A stretch of 64,000 nucleotides of DNA from Lycorma delicatula (GCF_047948215.1 NC_134463.1:58348201-58412200); one strand, 5' to 3'. Counted from the stretch's first letter, positions 45,732 through 57,470 are shown. Notes: generated by a model not told the origin, from the sequence alone. Made by a program: numbers and translations.

Positions 45732-47502
45732 GTATGTATGGAGCCCTACATTAACTGTAATTTGTAAGTATATATCATTAAAATTTTAATTTTTCATGAA
45801 TAATTTTTATAATTTATACTGGCTGGACCAGTATGGTCCAGCCATGGTTCCCTAGAGAAGGGAGTATAGAGCCTCTCCCTTTGAAAACATGGCATAACGA
45901 GTGGAACACTTCACCTAAGGTAAGTTCTGTTTATGAATTCATACCAGACCTTGGACGTTACGCCTCTAAAATCCACGTTAGAGGGACACGTTTCTCAGGT
46001 TATTTCCAATCATAGATATTTTGGACAATACTTAAAAACTTTTGGTTCATTGGCTGACGAATTTTGTACTCTGTGTAGGAATAGTTCACTCGAATAAACG
46101 CCTGTTGTTTGACTGACCTGTTGCATGGAGGACAAGAAACGGATAATCGTAGAACTTAATTTAGTAACATCGTAGTTTCTCATTAGCAACAAAACTTTAT
46201 GGAACAACTATACTAACGAACTGTATAGGAGGAGTCCCTGGATAAAGTTGCTTTGTTTAATTATCATCGATAAAGTTGGTAAACTTCGATTCTTCTCCGA
46301 AAGTATCCAAACACAACTAACTGCAATAAGCGATCGTGAAACTAAAAGATAGCTGGTAGATCTTAACCAGGCTATAATTCTAATAGGGGATATAATCCTT
46401 CAGTTATTTCTACTAGAACAAAATTTTAAGTTAAGACTAGTTTCAGCTGGTTGAATAACTCGAGGATAATGGGCGTACGATTAGGACCTATTATCCATCC
46501 TTTAACCTATTTTACATTGCAACTTGACAGTACAGGTACTTTAACTTTTTTTTTAATTATTATAATAAATGGTGACCATTTAATATTATATTAGTAAAAA
46601 TTTCTAGGAAAAGATTTAAAGTCTATTCCGTTAGATGACCCAAAGGGGAAGTGATAGAAGAGTTACCAGTTAACCAGATTACTCACTTTATGACTACAAG
46701 CAATCATTAGACTAAGATATAAGGTAATTTATCTTAACTTTAGAACTCTTTTTATTTCCCCTCATGGCGTAAATTCTTTCTTAATCTCTAGTATAATTAT
46801 GATTGCCAACGAAAAAATGTACCTTATTATCAGTATATTAATGATGAAATGAAACATATTTTAGTTTGTTTATTTTTTTAATTATTTTTTATTGTATTAA
46901 AGACATATTTATTTATTATTTTTTTGCAACTAATAATTTTTTACTTTAAAAATAATTATTAATTGTTTTATACTGATATAAACTACGTTTATTAAAAACT
47001 AACAAAAAAAAAGAAAGTGAATTATTATTAAGGTTGTATCTTTCAATGATGTCCAAAATAACGATCGTCTTCATTTACAATTTATATTATAGTAGCATCG
47101 CTAATAGTAGTAATCATGATTTCGTTGTTAGTTTAAAAACTCTTTTTCTTGACTCTCTCTTCATTATGAAGTTAATCAAGCAGTTACGAGAATTATAAAA
47201 TGCCTTAGACGCCGTCGCCCCTACGCCATCTTGTCAGTGACTTCCAGCCAATAATCTCTTCCCCTTCACCTGAACATTGTCTCTCTCTCTTTCTGTCCAT
47301 TTATCTCTGTCCCTCTTAGCAGCAGCAGCAAGTTAATCATTGTAATTGGATATGATAGGCTATGTCCTAGATAAACCTTTTATTAATTGACCAGTAAACT
47401 ATGATAGCTTTTCTTCATGTAACTAACTGTTTTTAGTACTAAAGTGCTATAAAACTGCAAATGAACATTTAAAGAAAAGAATAAATTTTTATGTATGTAT
47501 GT
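45732..47502. other. Less AT-rich unannotated region
   Basis: This region has more balanced composition at 45830-46020, 46200-46520 and 47140-47345, and no repeat family was recognised. It starts with a short exon-like interval (45732-45763): ttttttttccag precedes it and gtaagt follows (see findings). The frame at 45833-46015 has no known domain. TCTCTC and AGC runs occur at 47279-47292 and 47320-47333. If host gene or regulatory sequence exists in the window, this region and 41.8-42.1 kb are the best places to look. Confidence 0.4.
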
Positions 47503-47508
47503 GAGTGC

Positions 47509-47556
<48 letters not shown>
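47503..47556. repeat. (TG)n(TA)n compound microsatellite
   Basis: A short TG run continues into about 20 TA units. Confidence 0.95.
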
Positions 47557-47559
<3 letters not shown>

Positions 47560-47887
47560 TATATTATGAACCTATAATTTAACTGTTTTTCATACGAAAC
47601 TACAATTTTATTTCCTTTATTTTATTCATTATTATGTTTTATAAGAAAAGGATTCATTAGTCGTTTTATATCCCTGTTTGTTTCTGTAATTGCTCTGTTA
47701 TTTAGTTATATATGTAATATTTAAATCTATTATATAAAACTCCAATGTAAAATATGGTCAAATAGGGAAGCCTTTTTAGTATTTTTTTATTTTACTATTA
47801 CTTATAAAAGGATTTTTATTATTTTTTCCATGATTTTTAAACAGCTTATCATATTTTAATTATTAACAAGTATACAGGTGTACCGCA

Positions 47888-48187
47888 TCATCCACCATGT
47901 TGGTCTAGTGGTGAACGCGTCTTCTAAAATCAGCTGATTTGGAACTCGAGAGTTCCATCTCGTTCAAGTCATAGTAAAGGCAGTTACTTTTATACGTATT
48001 TGAATACTAGATCGTGAATACCGGTATTCCTTGGGGTGGTTGGATTTCAATTAACCATACATCTCAGGAATGGTCGAACTAAGAATGTACAAGACTCACT
48101 TCATTTACACTCATACATATCATCTTCTGAAGTAATACCTGAACGGTAATTCCCGGAGGCTAAACTGAAAAAAAGAAAGAAGTTGCA
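47888..48187 (+). mobile_element. Full-length type B SINE with perfect TSD
   Basis: The head CCACCATGTTGGTCTAGTGG and a B-box-like GTTCAAGTCATAG lead to a body with ACCGGTATTCCTTGGGG, then CATATCATCTTCTGAAGTAA, CCCGGAGGCTAAAC and an A/G-rich tail. It is flanked by the 12-bp perfect repeat aggtgtaccgca at 47876-47887 and 48188-48199. The insertion lies at the 3' side of the minus-strand mariner fossil, so the mariner copy was there first. It is opposite in orientation to the SINE at 49280. Confidence 0.93.
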
Positions 48188-48199
48188 AGGTGTACCGCA

Positions 48200-49190
48200 C
48201 ATAATTTGTTCAATATGTCTTCCATCAAATTTCAGATAGATCTGTACGGAGAATTGTTCTTTAACACCCTGGACCCATAATGATTTCTATAGCATGATAT
48301 TCACCCTCAATCCTGGTGCGTAGGTTGGCAAAATCGCGAATCTTCAAAATATGCATCCATGACTTCAGATACCCAGAATGAAAAATCAATTGGACTCAAA
48401 TCTAACGTCCTTGTAACCCATTCAACAGGTCCTCTGCGAAAAATCCATTCAGAAAAGGTTTTATCCAGTCACTATCTTACAGCACTCGCTTACTGTGGTG
48501 CGGCTCCGTATTGAGGAAATTATTCATGACGTTCTCTATCCAATGTGGCATTAGTCAGTCAATCTCTAAACACTTGCGGGTATTTCTCGCCATCCACATT
48601 TCGTTCAAAAAAGTACAGACCAATAATACGACCATCCCAGATGCTAAAGCACACCACCTCACGCTCAGAACCCTGCTGAATGAAGTGCCTGTATCGTTGG
48701 AGTTTCTCCTGTAACCAGTAGTGCAAACTTCGTCTTTTGATTTCACTTTTTTTGTTAAAATTAGTCTTATCAAAAAAGTACAGAGGATAGGAAGTCAGCG
48801 TTCTCCTCAATCCTGCCCAAAAAAACCACCCGTACGAGTGGTTTAACTAAAATGATCCTACGATGAGGATCATTTTATGATAAGTGTTGCAGGAATTTGA
48901 GCTTGAATGGGTGAAATGTTTCCTTTCTCTGGATATCTTGAACGATTGATCGAGGAACGTTCAGTTCCAGGCTGGTTTGCCGGATTGACTTCTTTGGTCT
49001 ACCGTAGACCTTGGAATTCACAGCTTCTTGTACTGCGCCATCAGTCGGTGGCCTTCCCAATTGGATCAAATCGCCCACGTTACTCGTCCCTTAAACGTGT
49101 AATCTTCCTTCAGTGCTGTGTGATAATGGTTGGCGATGGGGATAACATCGATTAAACTCATTGCTAACACCACGACGTGAATAATCTTCA
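48200..49190 (-). pseudogene. Tc1/mariner-type transposase fossil
   Basis: Minus-strand remains of a full-length-type DDE transposase, broken by many stops and frameshifts. Near 49000-48905 is the helix-turn-helix segment GRPKKSIRQTSLELNVPRSI. At about 48680-48563 REVVCFSIWDGRIIG and FFERNVDGEKYPQVF match the central DDE-domain strand. At 48513-48325 QYGAAPQ replaces the usual QDGAPPH, so the second catalytic aspartate is lost. It is followed by SEWIFRRGPVEW and RTLDLSPIDFSFW, with the third aspartate position kept. The end runs into the SINE at 48187. This family is distinct from, but related to, that at 35 kb. Two hairpins at 48823-48877 interrupt it. Confidence 0.87.
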
Positions 49191-49279
49191 CGGCCACACA
49201 ACAGGATGATTTTCACTCTTTCCTCCTGCTACATCATCATTACTAACAAAATAAAACATAAATATTAGAATTTCACCAT

Positions 49280-49566
49280 TTTTTTTCCTGTTTAGCCTCT
49301 GATAATTACCTTTCAGATAATATTTCCGAGGATGAATGAGGATGATATGCATTAGTGTAAATGAAGTGTGGTCTTGTACAGTCTCAGTTCGACCATTGCT
49401 GAGTTGTGTGGTTAATTGAAAAACCCAACCACCAAAGAACACCGGTATCCACGTTCAAATCCGTGTAAAATTAACTGACTTTACTAGGGTTTGAACGCTA
49501 GAAATCTCGACTTCCAAATCAGCTGATTTGGGAAGACGCATTCACCACTTGACCCACCCGGTGGGT
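49280..49566 (-). mobile_element. Full-length type B SINE with perfect TSD
   Basis: On the plus strand it runs from the T-rich tail through CCTGTTTAGCCTC, CAACCACCAAAGAACACCGG and TTTGAACGCTAG to the head complement CACCCGGTGGGT. It is flanked by a 15-bp perfect repeat, ttagaatttcaccat, at 49265-49279 and 49567-49581. It inserted on the 5' side of the mariner fossil. With the SINE at 47888 it makes an inverted SINE pair around the transposase remains. Frames reading through it are not genes. Confidence 0.93.
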
Positions 49567-49581
49567 TTAGAATTTCACCAT

Positions 49582-51299
49582 AGACGAAATTCTATATTTG
49601 TGTTAGGGACTTTTCTGACACTCTATATATTAATAATATGTATTAGAAGGAATAATTACATCTGAAAAGATCAAATAAGAAGCTTAGCGTCACGTAATGG
49701 TTTTTCTATAACCACCAGGTAAGTTGATAGGTTGAACCATCCTCTTTAAACCGTAGAAATATTAAGAACATCGACTCTTTAAGAGGTTCCAACTTTTCTA
49801 GACCAACCATTGAATATGTAGATCAAAATCTATGGAATATTACCGGGAAGGAAGGATTTAAACATAATGGAAAGGGTTGAGTAAAGGACTGAAAATATGA
49901 AAGACAAAAAATCTTACCGAAAAAGTATTACTGCAAAAACTCCTCCCGGCTATTAGAATTTATCTGATTAAAATTCTGCAGGATATGATTATTTCTTTCT
50001 ACTTTGGAGTTATTTGATAACAGTTCAGTCACTTAAAAAAGATAATCCTCCATCAGTATGAGTAGAATTGTGTAACACGTGAAAATATCAAAGAAATATA
50101 AAATTGAGTATATCCATACTCCACTAATTGAAGGCTTGTACTTTAACATTTTTAAATTGACTTGACATATAAATTGGTTAAGACATAGAAAAATCACAAC
50201 TTTACCAGTTTTTCAATTTTTTATTATTTTTCTATTTTTCATTAACCATATTTTTGCAGTTAATAATTGTTCATACAACAATTTACTTTTTAAAAGACTG
50301 TATTAACTTGAAAATTATAATTACTGGAAGATAAAATAATTTTAAAATTCACAAATTTAACAGGGCATATCCACTAAAGTAGAAAGAATAGTTTTTCGGT
50401 TTTAATTTTTCTCACTACATCAGGCATTAATGAATTAATGTGCATCTCATTGGTTCTTTAATGTGTGTAATATACACATGTGTATTTCTATTACTCATAA
50501 ACATACTGTAATTAATATATCTAGCATGTCTTCTCAAAAATATTTTATTCAACTTTTTTTATCGTAGAATGCAGTAGAATATTATAAAAATTTATGTATT
50601 AAGTTTTCCATATTTAAATTCTTAAATGTCATTTATTACAGTCATAAAATATTCAGAATGGAAAATTTTATCTTTTTTTTGACAACTTCTACCGGTTAAA
50701 TATATTACTTTACAGTTTTGTGTGTTAAAATTTCAGTATTGATGAAACTCATATTTTTTTCATTATAATTTGACTTTTAATACCTGCTAGTCAATTGAAA
50801 CTCAGCAGTCAACTGTCAACCTTTGCTTGTTTTGGACCTGAACCGTTATGTTGTATATAGTGGTGTTATTGCATATCCTTGTGCATTTAACCATTATGAA
50901 CGACTTGTATATGACATACTGTTGCTTCACGCATAATATTGTAAAAAACTTGAATATCAGAATAAATATTTATTCTACTCATTTATATATATATCATATA
51001 CTTGTTTATATTACATTTTAATAGATTTTACATATTTATTTATTTTTTTATTCATATTATTATAAGTATAAATATAACTTTTGATTTTTAAATATTAAAT
51101 TGTGTTTTTTTTTTTTTACAAGCTTACTGTATTTTTATTCACTACCAACCGTATATCCTCAGGCCCATCTGGTTTTCCGTAAAATGTCAAAGCAAAATAT
51201 TCAAATATTTTCGGTCATAACTTAATTTTAATCTACCTGGTAGTAAATAAATGAAACATAAGCTTATTATTATTTTTAATAAATTTTAAACATTTTTCT
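49582..51299. other. AT-rich noncoding stretch
   Basis: The first about 40 bases (gtgttagggacttttctgacac) could be the outer end of the mariner element at 48-49 kb, but I did not find its inverted partner. No gene was recognised in the rest. The patch at 50780-50950 is slightly less AT-rich and unidentified. Confidence 0.5.
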
Positions 51300-51749
51300 T
51301 CATTCATTTGACTGGTTTGATGATGCTCTCCAAGATTTCCTATCTAGTGCCAGTCGTTTCATTTCATTTTGGTATACCACCTATACACTACATCCCTAAC
51401 AATTTGTTTTACATATTCCAAACGTTACCTGCCTGCACAGTTTTTCCCATCTTCCTGTCCGTCCAATATCACAGAGCGACTATTTAAGGATGTCTTAATA
51501 TGTGACCTATATGTATGTCTCTTCTTTTAACTATATTTTTCTATATAACATTCTCCTATAGCACCACGTTTTAAAGGCTTCTAATATTTTCTTCTCAGGC
51601 TTCTAATATTTTCTTCTCAGGCTTCTAATATTTTCTTCTCAGATACTACAATCGTCCATGTTTCACTTCCATATAATTTGGAGCTATGCTCCAAACATAT
51701 ATTTTCAAAAAGTTTTCCTGATGTTTAAATTAATTTTTATGTAAGCAAA

Positions 51750-51752
<3 letters not shown>
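51300..51752 (-). pseudogene. LINE reverse-transcriptase C-terminal fossil
   Basis: A minus-strand copy of the same LINE family as 32.4-33.1 kb, more decayed. Its 3' end is at 51300 (complement of ATTCATTTGACTGGTTTGAT). Recognisable parts are the complement of ACAATTTGTTTTACATATTC (the VKQIV region) and CCATGTTTCACTTCCATATA (YGSETW region). A 22-bp unit (ggcttctaatattttcttct + ca) is present three times at 51576-51641, where the other copies have one. The 5' part is missing beyond the FTSKINL region. Confidence 0.85.
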
Positions 51753-51759
<7 letters not shown>

Positions 51760-51790
<31 letters not shown>

Positions 51791-51794
51791 TTGT
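51760..51794. repeat. (TA)n microsatellite
   Basis: A TA run after an A-run, next to the LINE remains. Confidence 0.9.
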
Positions 51795-51891
51795 ATATAT
51801 TGGGTTGAGGAAAAATAATCCTTCGTATTCACCCAGTAAATATCTTTAGAAACACATAACTCTTTAAATATATGGTTTTATGGTACATTTT

Positions 51892-52971
51892 TTACTTCCT
51901 TGTACAAAGTAAAGGAAGTATTGTGATCGCGAAAAAATTCGGTTTTCAGATTTCAATGAAAATATCCATTTTAACCATCCCTGAATCCTTTTTGACTAGT
52001 TTCGGCGTGACGGCTGTACGTGTGTATGTATCTCGCATAACTCAAAAACGATTAACCGTAGGATGCTGAAATTTTGGATTTATGACTGAAGTAACATCTA
52101 GTTGTGCATCTCCCCTTTTGATTGCAATCGACTGGACCAAAAGTGTCCAAAAAAAGCCCAACATCCGAAAAATTTGGTTTTTGGACTTTTTCTTTACTGC
52201 AGTAATAATCCCTCATTGAGATCTTTTCAACGATATATCATAGTAGTACTTATTTTCATTGGTTCTATTTTCTACTTTTCTTTTCTTTTCTTTTTCTTAT
52301 TTTCTTTTTTCTATTTTCATTGGTTCCAGAGGTATAGCCAAATAAAATTATAATTAATGAAATATTTGGATCTTCGTAAGATCCAAATGGCACATCGCTT
52401 CGAATCCGACTTCATCTCTTTTTTTTAACTTTTTTTTTTAATTTAAATATATTGATTTATATTAATAATTTATAATAATTTTATCAAACATGGCCCGTTG
52501 ATATGATTATACAATAATAATAATAATTTAATAAAGCCACTTACCAACAACTTTTTATGTGTATTCAAGTACTTTCGGATACCAAATCCATCTTCAAGAA
52601 CTCGAAAAAATTTTTATATTACTCTTAAGATAAAATAACTAAAACTCATTCATTGTATTAACGGTTTTATTAACGATAATTTTTTAAATATGACGACTAC
52701 TGTTGTACATTTTTACATTTTACATAACGACTTAAACGATGAATGTGTTTTAGTTTTTTATTTTAAGTATAATATAAAAGTTTTTTTTTTGAGTTCCTAA
52801 AGATGGATTTGGTATCCAAAAGTATTTGAACACATAAAAAATTGTTGGTAAGTGACTTTTATAAATTATTATTATATTATTAATAATTATTAACCTCTGA
52901 TTGTAAAAAAAATGTTTATATGTAATTTAATAGGCGTACAAGAAAGTCATGTTGTATCCACATCAGATTTT
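51892..52971 (+). mobile_element. Dispersed element, family T, copy 3, with insertions
   Basis: Begins ACTTCCTTGTACAAAGTAAA and follows the family closely: GTGATCGCGAAAAAATTCGG, CCATTTTAACCATCCCTG, TTTCGGCGTGACGGCTGTAC, CTTTTGATTGCAATCGACTG, GGTTCCAGAGGTATAGCC. It ends at GTACAAGAAAGTCATG and cccacatcag-like sequence at about 52971. Two insertions interrupt it: a (TTTTC)-rich segment between 15-bp direct repeats (52251-52265 and 52312-52326), and a TIR element at 52534-52862. The frames at 51872 and 52102 are not genes. Confidence 0.8.
52534..52862. mobile_element. Nested TIR element (MITE)
   Basis: The arms of about 70 bp are inverted copies. The left end starts CCACTTACCAACAACTTTTT and contains GGATACCAAATCCATCTTCA. 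The complement of the right end reads CACTTACCAACAATTTTTTA and GGATACCAAATCCATCTTTA. The centre is AT-rich and has no coding sequence. It lies in the AT-rich 3' part of T copy 3, at the TTAATAATTATTAACC region, so it inserted after T. The TSD was not resolved because the target is low-complexity. Confidence 0.8.
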
Positions 52972-55522
52972 TTCTTTGTAAATTCAAAAAATTCTGTATC
53001 AATTTATAAAATTTCATAAAAAATGAAAAGAATTTATAAAATAAATTAGGTTACTAAGAATCCTTGAGAGATTGTTTTGGATTTTTTTTTTTTTTATAAA
53101 ATGTGGTGAAACGACCCTAAAACGTTTCTGTAGCATCAACATGGTACCTTATCCATTCTAAAATCTAGGTAAATCTAAATTCCCATGACGGATACGCTCA
53201 TCTACGGAACAGATCCAGTCGTATCCCTATCACTCCTACCATATTTAGCCTCATGGCTATAGTTACCATTTTTCCTTACAGAAATAAGCCAGATTGGCTA
53301 TGGTTAGATAGATACCTCGTACCACATAGATACCTGAAATTTATTTCTATACGGCAGAAAGAATTAGATATATTAAATAAAGGGGTTTCAAAAGGTTTTT
53401 ATGCGGTACCTTCAGTAAAAGAAACCCAAAAGATGTCGACAATCATATTATGTTACGTTAAGCGGGTTCTTTTTTGATTAGATACTACGGCTAACCATAG
53501 CCGTGCTAAAAAACTTTTCAATAAAATTATCAACTGTTTTTGTTAAAAATTTTTATTTCAATAGTAAGGATTTTTTAGATCGATTGTTATTCTTGCTGTT
53601 ACTATTTTTGTATTAAAAATCAGTTCGATCGGAATCAAATCGTGAATTAATTAGTTATACAAATTGATTATAATGTCTAGAGAAGTAAAGACAAATAAAA
53701 TAAGGTTGTTTTATATCCTTAAATTTTCCCTACAAGAAAAATATTAATATTATCTGTTTTCTATAAAGATTTTTAAAAAATATTTTTCATATTTTAAACT
53801 GATACATAATTGTAGATTAAGAATTATGATAAGATAATGTTTTATATTACGCCTAACGACGTAAAATTAGTAAAAAAATAGTAATAAGAAAATTATCGTG
53901 TAACCTCCTAAACTCTCATCAACCATTTTTAGAACAAATCCATCGATATACGAGTATAATCCATTGACTAAAGTATATAAACTTCAGTAACATTTTCATT
54001 TTCATTAGGTTACGTAAAATTCTTTTTTCTTAAAAAAAATGATTCCCATTATTTTCACCTTTTACATGTTTATCAAAACAATTAAATTCATTTAAAATAA
54101 AAGCATAAATAGTTATAATTACAATTTTTTTTTAAATTAGATGACACCAAAATGCAGTTAATCCAGAATAAATTTTACAATACTAAAATTGGAATAATTT
54201 TTAAATTGTTTGAATTAATCAAATAATGTATTAAATTTAAAATATATAAACGTAGAATATGTAACAGCAAAAGGAAAATAATGTAAAATGCATTTCTTAA
54301 TAGATAATAAAAGTAAATCCAAAAATAAAAATTAATAACTTTGATCTTTTTCTTTTTTAAATTTATTACAATATTTATTTTTTATCGTAAAAATGATATT
54401 ATCTCTTAATTAAAATGAATTTTTTTTAAATCTTAGCAGTGTTATTTGTTATTTTTATTTTAAAGTTTAATTATTTTACTATTGAATACTTTAGCTATAA
54501 ATAACAACAATACTGGTGTAGAAAACGTGTTTGGAATACATTTTACTTACAACAGAAATTACAACCTTTTACATGCACATATTTTTAATGAAACAATTAT
54601 ATATTACGTATGATTCCTTGTTACTTTTTCTTTTTTATAAAGTCTTTACTAAATTATCAGTTTGTAAATGTCCCAACAATATCAGTGAGTGTCATGTGGT
54701 ACTAACAGGTTGCTAGATGATTCCTTAATTAATTGCTTAACCTTCTGAATAATTTTAAGTAAATGTCATTGATATGATGAAAGGTTATGTAATTCATCGT
54801 AAATGGTTTTTATTTTTACCCGTGTGTTGATATACACATCAGGAATCAGTAATCAGATTATTTTTTTCTAAAAATCATTTTGTTCATTGCAATAACAGAA
54901 GACTTTTATTTTATTATTTTGACTTATAAGATCAAATAACTTTTAAAAGGTACTTTTATATTACTTTTTTATTATGGATACTTTTTTTATACATTCTAGA
55001 CTAAATAGAAATGCTCGTATACAAAATGTTTGATGAAAAAACGGGAAGAATTTCAGTATATGTTTTACGTGTAAAAATAAAAGAAATTTTAATATTTAAA
55101 CGTAGCCACGTTTATAAGACTATATTAAAGAAAGAGCTTTGTTTTCACCGAAATTTAACTTCGGTGAAAATTTTAGTCTGATTTCTTTTCTAAAGGTAAA
55201 ATATACCTATATAGAAAGAAATTCTTGCAACGTTTTTTTCAATTAAGGTGTAAAACTGATAGTTTCATATAGATTTTGGCTTGAAAAATTGAACAAAACA
55301 GGTTCCAAAACTGTACCTCGGATAATTTTTAGGAAAATTATTGTAAAACACAAAAAATTGGTGCCATAAAACACAATTATTTAAATTTATCTTACCATAA
55401 ATTCGTTAAATTGCCATTAAACAAGTAAAATTTGTGGAGAATTGTTTTTTACTATTTTATTTACAATAGCATCAACAATTAAATTCATTAGTAGTTTATC
55501 AGTATAATGTAACTGTACTGGT
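52972..55522. other. Mostly AT-rich noncoding stretch
   Basis: 53090-53520 is more balanced and contains an open frame (53253-53477) with no known domain. It also has the small palindrome acggctaaccatagccgt. I cannot assign it. An 11-bp inverted repeat ttttcaccgaa/ttcggtgaaaa lies at 55142-55170. The rest is A/T-rich. Confidence 0.55.
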
Positions 55523-55728
55523 AAATGTGTATTCTTGAACAAACTGAAACCGACAATCCTGTTATGTGTGAATTGAAACCCAACCACCAAAGAATAACGG
55601 AATCCACGATGTAGTATTCAAATCTGAATAAGAGCAATTACCTTTATTAGGATTTGAACCTGAGAAGTTGGACTTAGAAATCAGCTGATTTACGGCGACG
55701 AGATTACCGCTAGACTAACCCGGTATGT
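55523..55728 (-). mobile_element. Type B SINE, 3'-truncated
   Basis: It retains the body (GAATTGAAACCCAACCACCA), the B-box complement GGATTTGAACC and the head complement CTAGACTAACCCGGTATG. It lacks the CCGGAGGCTAAAC tail, so the left part is decayed. Divergence is higher than in the 30-, 48- and 49-kb copies. Confidence 0.82.
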
Positions 55729-56402
55729 TGTAGAGAACTTAATTTTGACATAATTTATGTGAATAATGTAAACTGATCATGAAAAAATGTAATAAATTTG
55801 ACTTTTATTTAAAAACAAAACACAGATAGAAACGTTGCAGAAAAATAACATATTATAATTAATTTTAAACCCAAACAAGAATTATTTTATTATTGGAAAA
55901 TATCTAGAAACAAAATAATTATTAAGAATAAATAAAAAGAAAAATTAAATAAGACGAAAGTTTAATACCACTATTGAAATTTCATGGTTTTTTTCCATAA
56001 AAAAATATTGAGAAACATTTCGTAATTTAGAAATAGTTTTAAAATAATAAATTCAAAGATACTCAATTTTCGTTCGTTATTGAATCCAATACGTATGTGT
56101 ATGAAAACTTTTTATCTCATATTCTGATTTTTATTTCAGATTCGATTTAAGTATAGTCACCGGATTACAAAAATACACGAATAGTCACGATCGGCGTACG
56201 GATTGATCTCAAAATGATCGTCAAAATTAAAATGTTCTAATTATTACGTAATAACGGTGTAAATTATAATGTTGGTTGGAACGCACTAAAATTCATAAAA
56301 CATGTAAATATATTATATCAATTTATAAATTGATATGAATTTTGTAAATTAAATGTAAGATCCCAAAGTGACGTAAACTAACTTTTTAATAACTGAAAAG
56401 AA
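55729..56402. other. AT-rich noncoding stretch
   Basis: Nothing recognised. atcaatttataaattgat at 56319-56336 is a short palindrome. Confidence 0.6.
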
Positions 56403-57116
56403 ATCCTATGTAGACGCCACATGACTTCCTTGTACACCTATTAAATTACATATACACATTTTCTAAAATGAATAATACATAAAATTTTATTTCATTAATA
56501 ACTTCTGATATTTTTTCATAATTTCTTGTATTGTTATTATTGAATTATTATTTATCATAATTTTTTTTTTACAATCAGAGGTTAATAATTATTAATAAAT
56601 AAATAAATTTAAATTAAAAGAAAAAGTTAAAAAAAAGAGGTAAAGTCTAATTCGAACCGATGTGCCTTACCCTTATAAGATCCAAATATTTCATTAATTA
56701 AAATTTTATTTGGTTATAAGAGTCATCGATACTAGAGTAGTATCCATGAAAATAAGTAACGCTTATGATATATCGTTGAAAAGATATCCGTGAGAGCTTA
56801 TTACTGCAGTTAAGAAAAAGTCCAAAATCCAAATGTTTTTGGATTTTAGGCTTTTTTGGACACTTCTGGTTCAGTCGATTGCAATCAAAAGGGGAGATGC
56901 ACAACTAGATGTTACAACAGTCCTAAATACAAAATTTCCACATCCTACGGTTAATCGTTTTTGAATTATGTGTGAGTCTTTACGTACATATGTATGTACA
57001 GACGTCACGCCGAAACTAATGAAAATGGATTCAGGTCTGATCAAAATGAATATTTCCGTTGAAATCTGAAATTTTTTTCGCGATCATAATACTTCCTTTA
57101 CTTCGTACAAGGAATT
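56403..57116 (-). mobile_element. Dispersed element, family T, copy 4
   Basis: A minus-strand copy of about 700 bp with both ends: CCACATGACTTCCTTGTAC at the left and CTTCGTACAAGGAATT at the right. It carries the complement of all family landmarks (AATCGGTT-type gttcgaa, GATTGCAATCAAAAGG, GACGTCACGCCGAAACTA). It is the most complete copy besides 51.9 kb and best shows the inverted ACTTCCTTGTAC/GTACAAGGAA(G)T ends. The 68-codon minus-strand frame is a repeat shadow and is also seen at 52102. Confidence 0.82.
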
Positions 57117-57470
57117 AAAAAATATATCATAAAACCGCCGAAACACGAGATAAATAAATTACAGTAACTTAGTGTATCTAGGACCCCAACAGAGATTTAT
57201 TAAAACCATAACAAACTCATTTGCACCACCTCCAGATTTAAAAAAAATTTTAATTTAAAATTAGAAATATATGTAAACTTTTAATTGTACAGATAGTGAA
57301 AAGGAACCCACATCATATAAGACTGTAAATTATGATTAGCATATTATAGAAAATCAAACAAATATTTTATAATAACATGTAATTTGTAATTATCGGAGGT
57401 AAATAAAAATTAAAAATAATAACTGTTGAAAATGAATTAATAATTAAGAGAATAGTAATAATAATAAAAA

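Noticed and set aside
53253..53477. 74-codon frame preceded by a 'tttttccttacag' acceptor-like sequence
   Set aside because: No recognisable domain, no matching donor or neighbouring exon, and unremarkable composition. Kept only as an unassigned patch.
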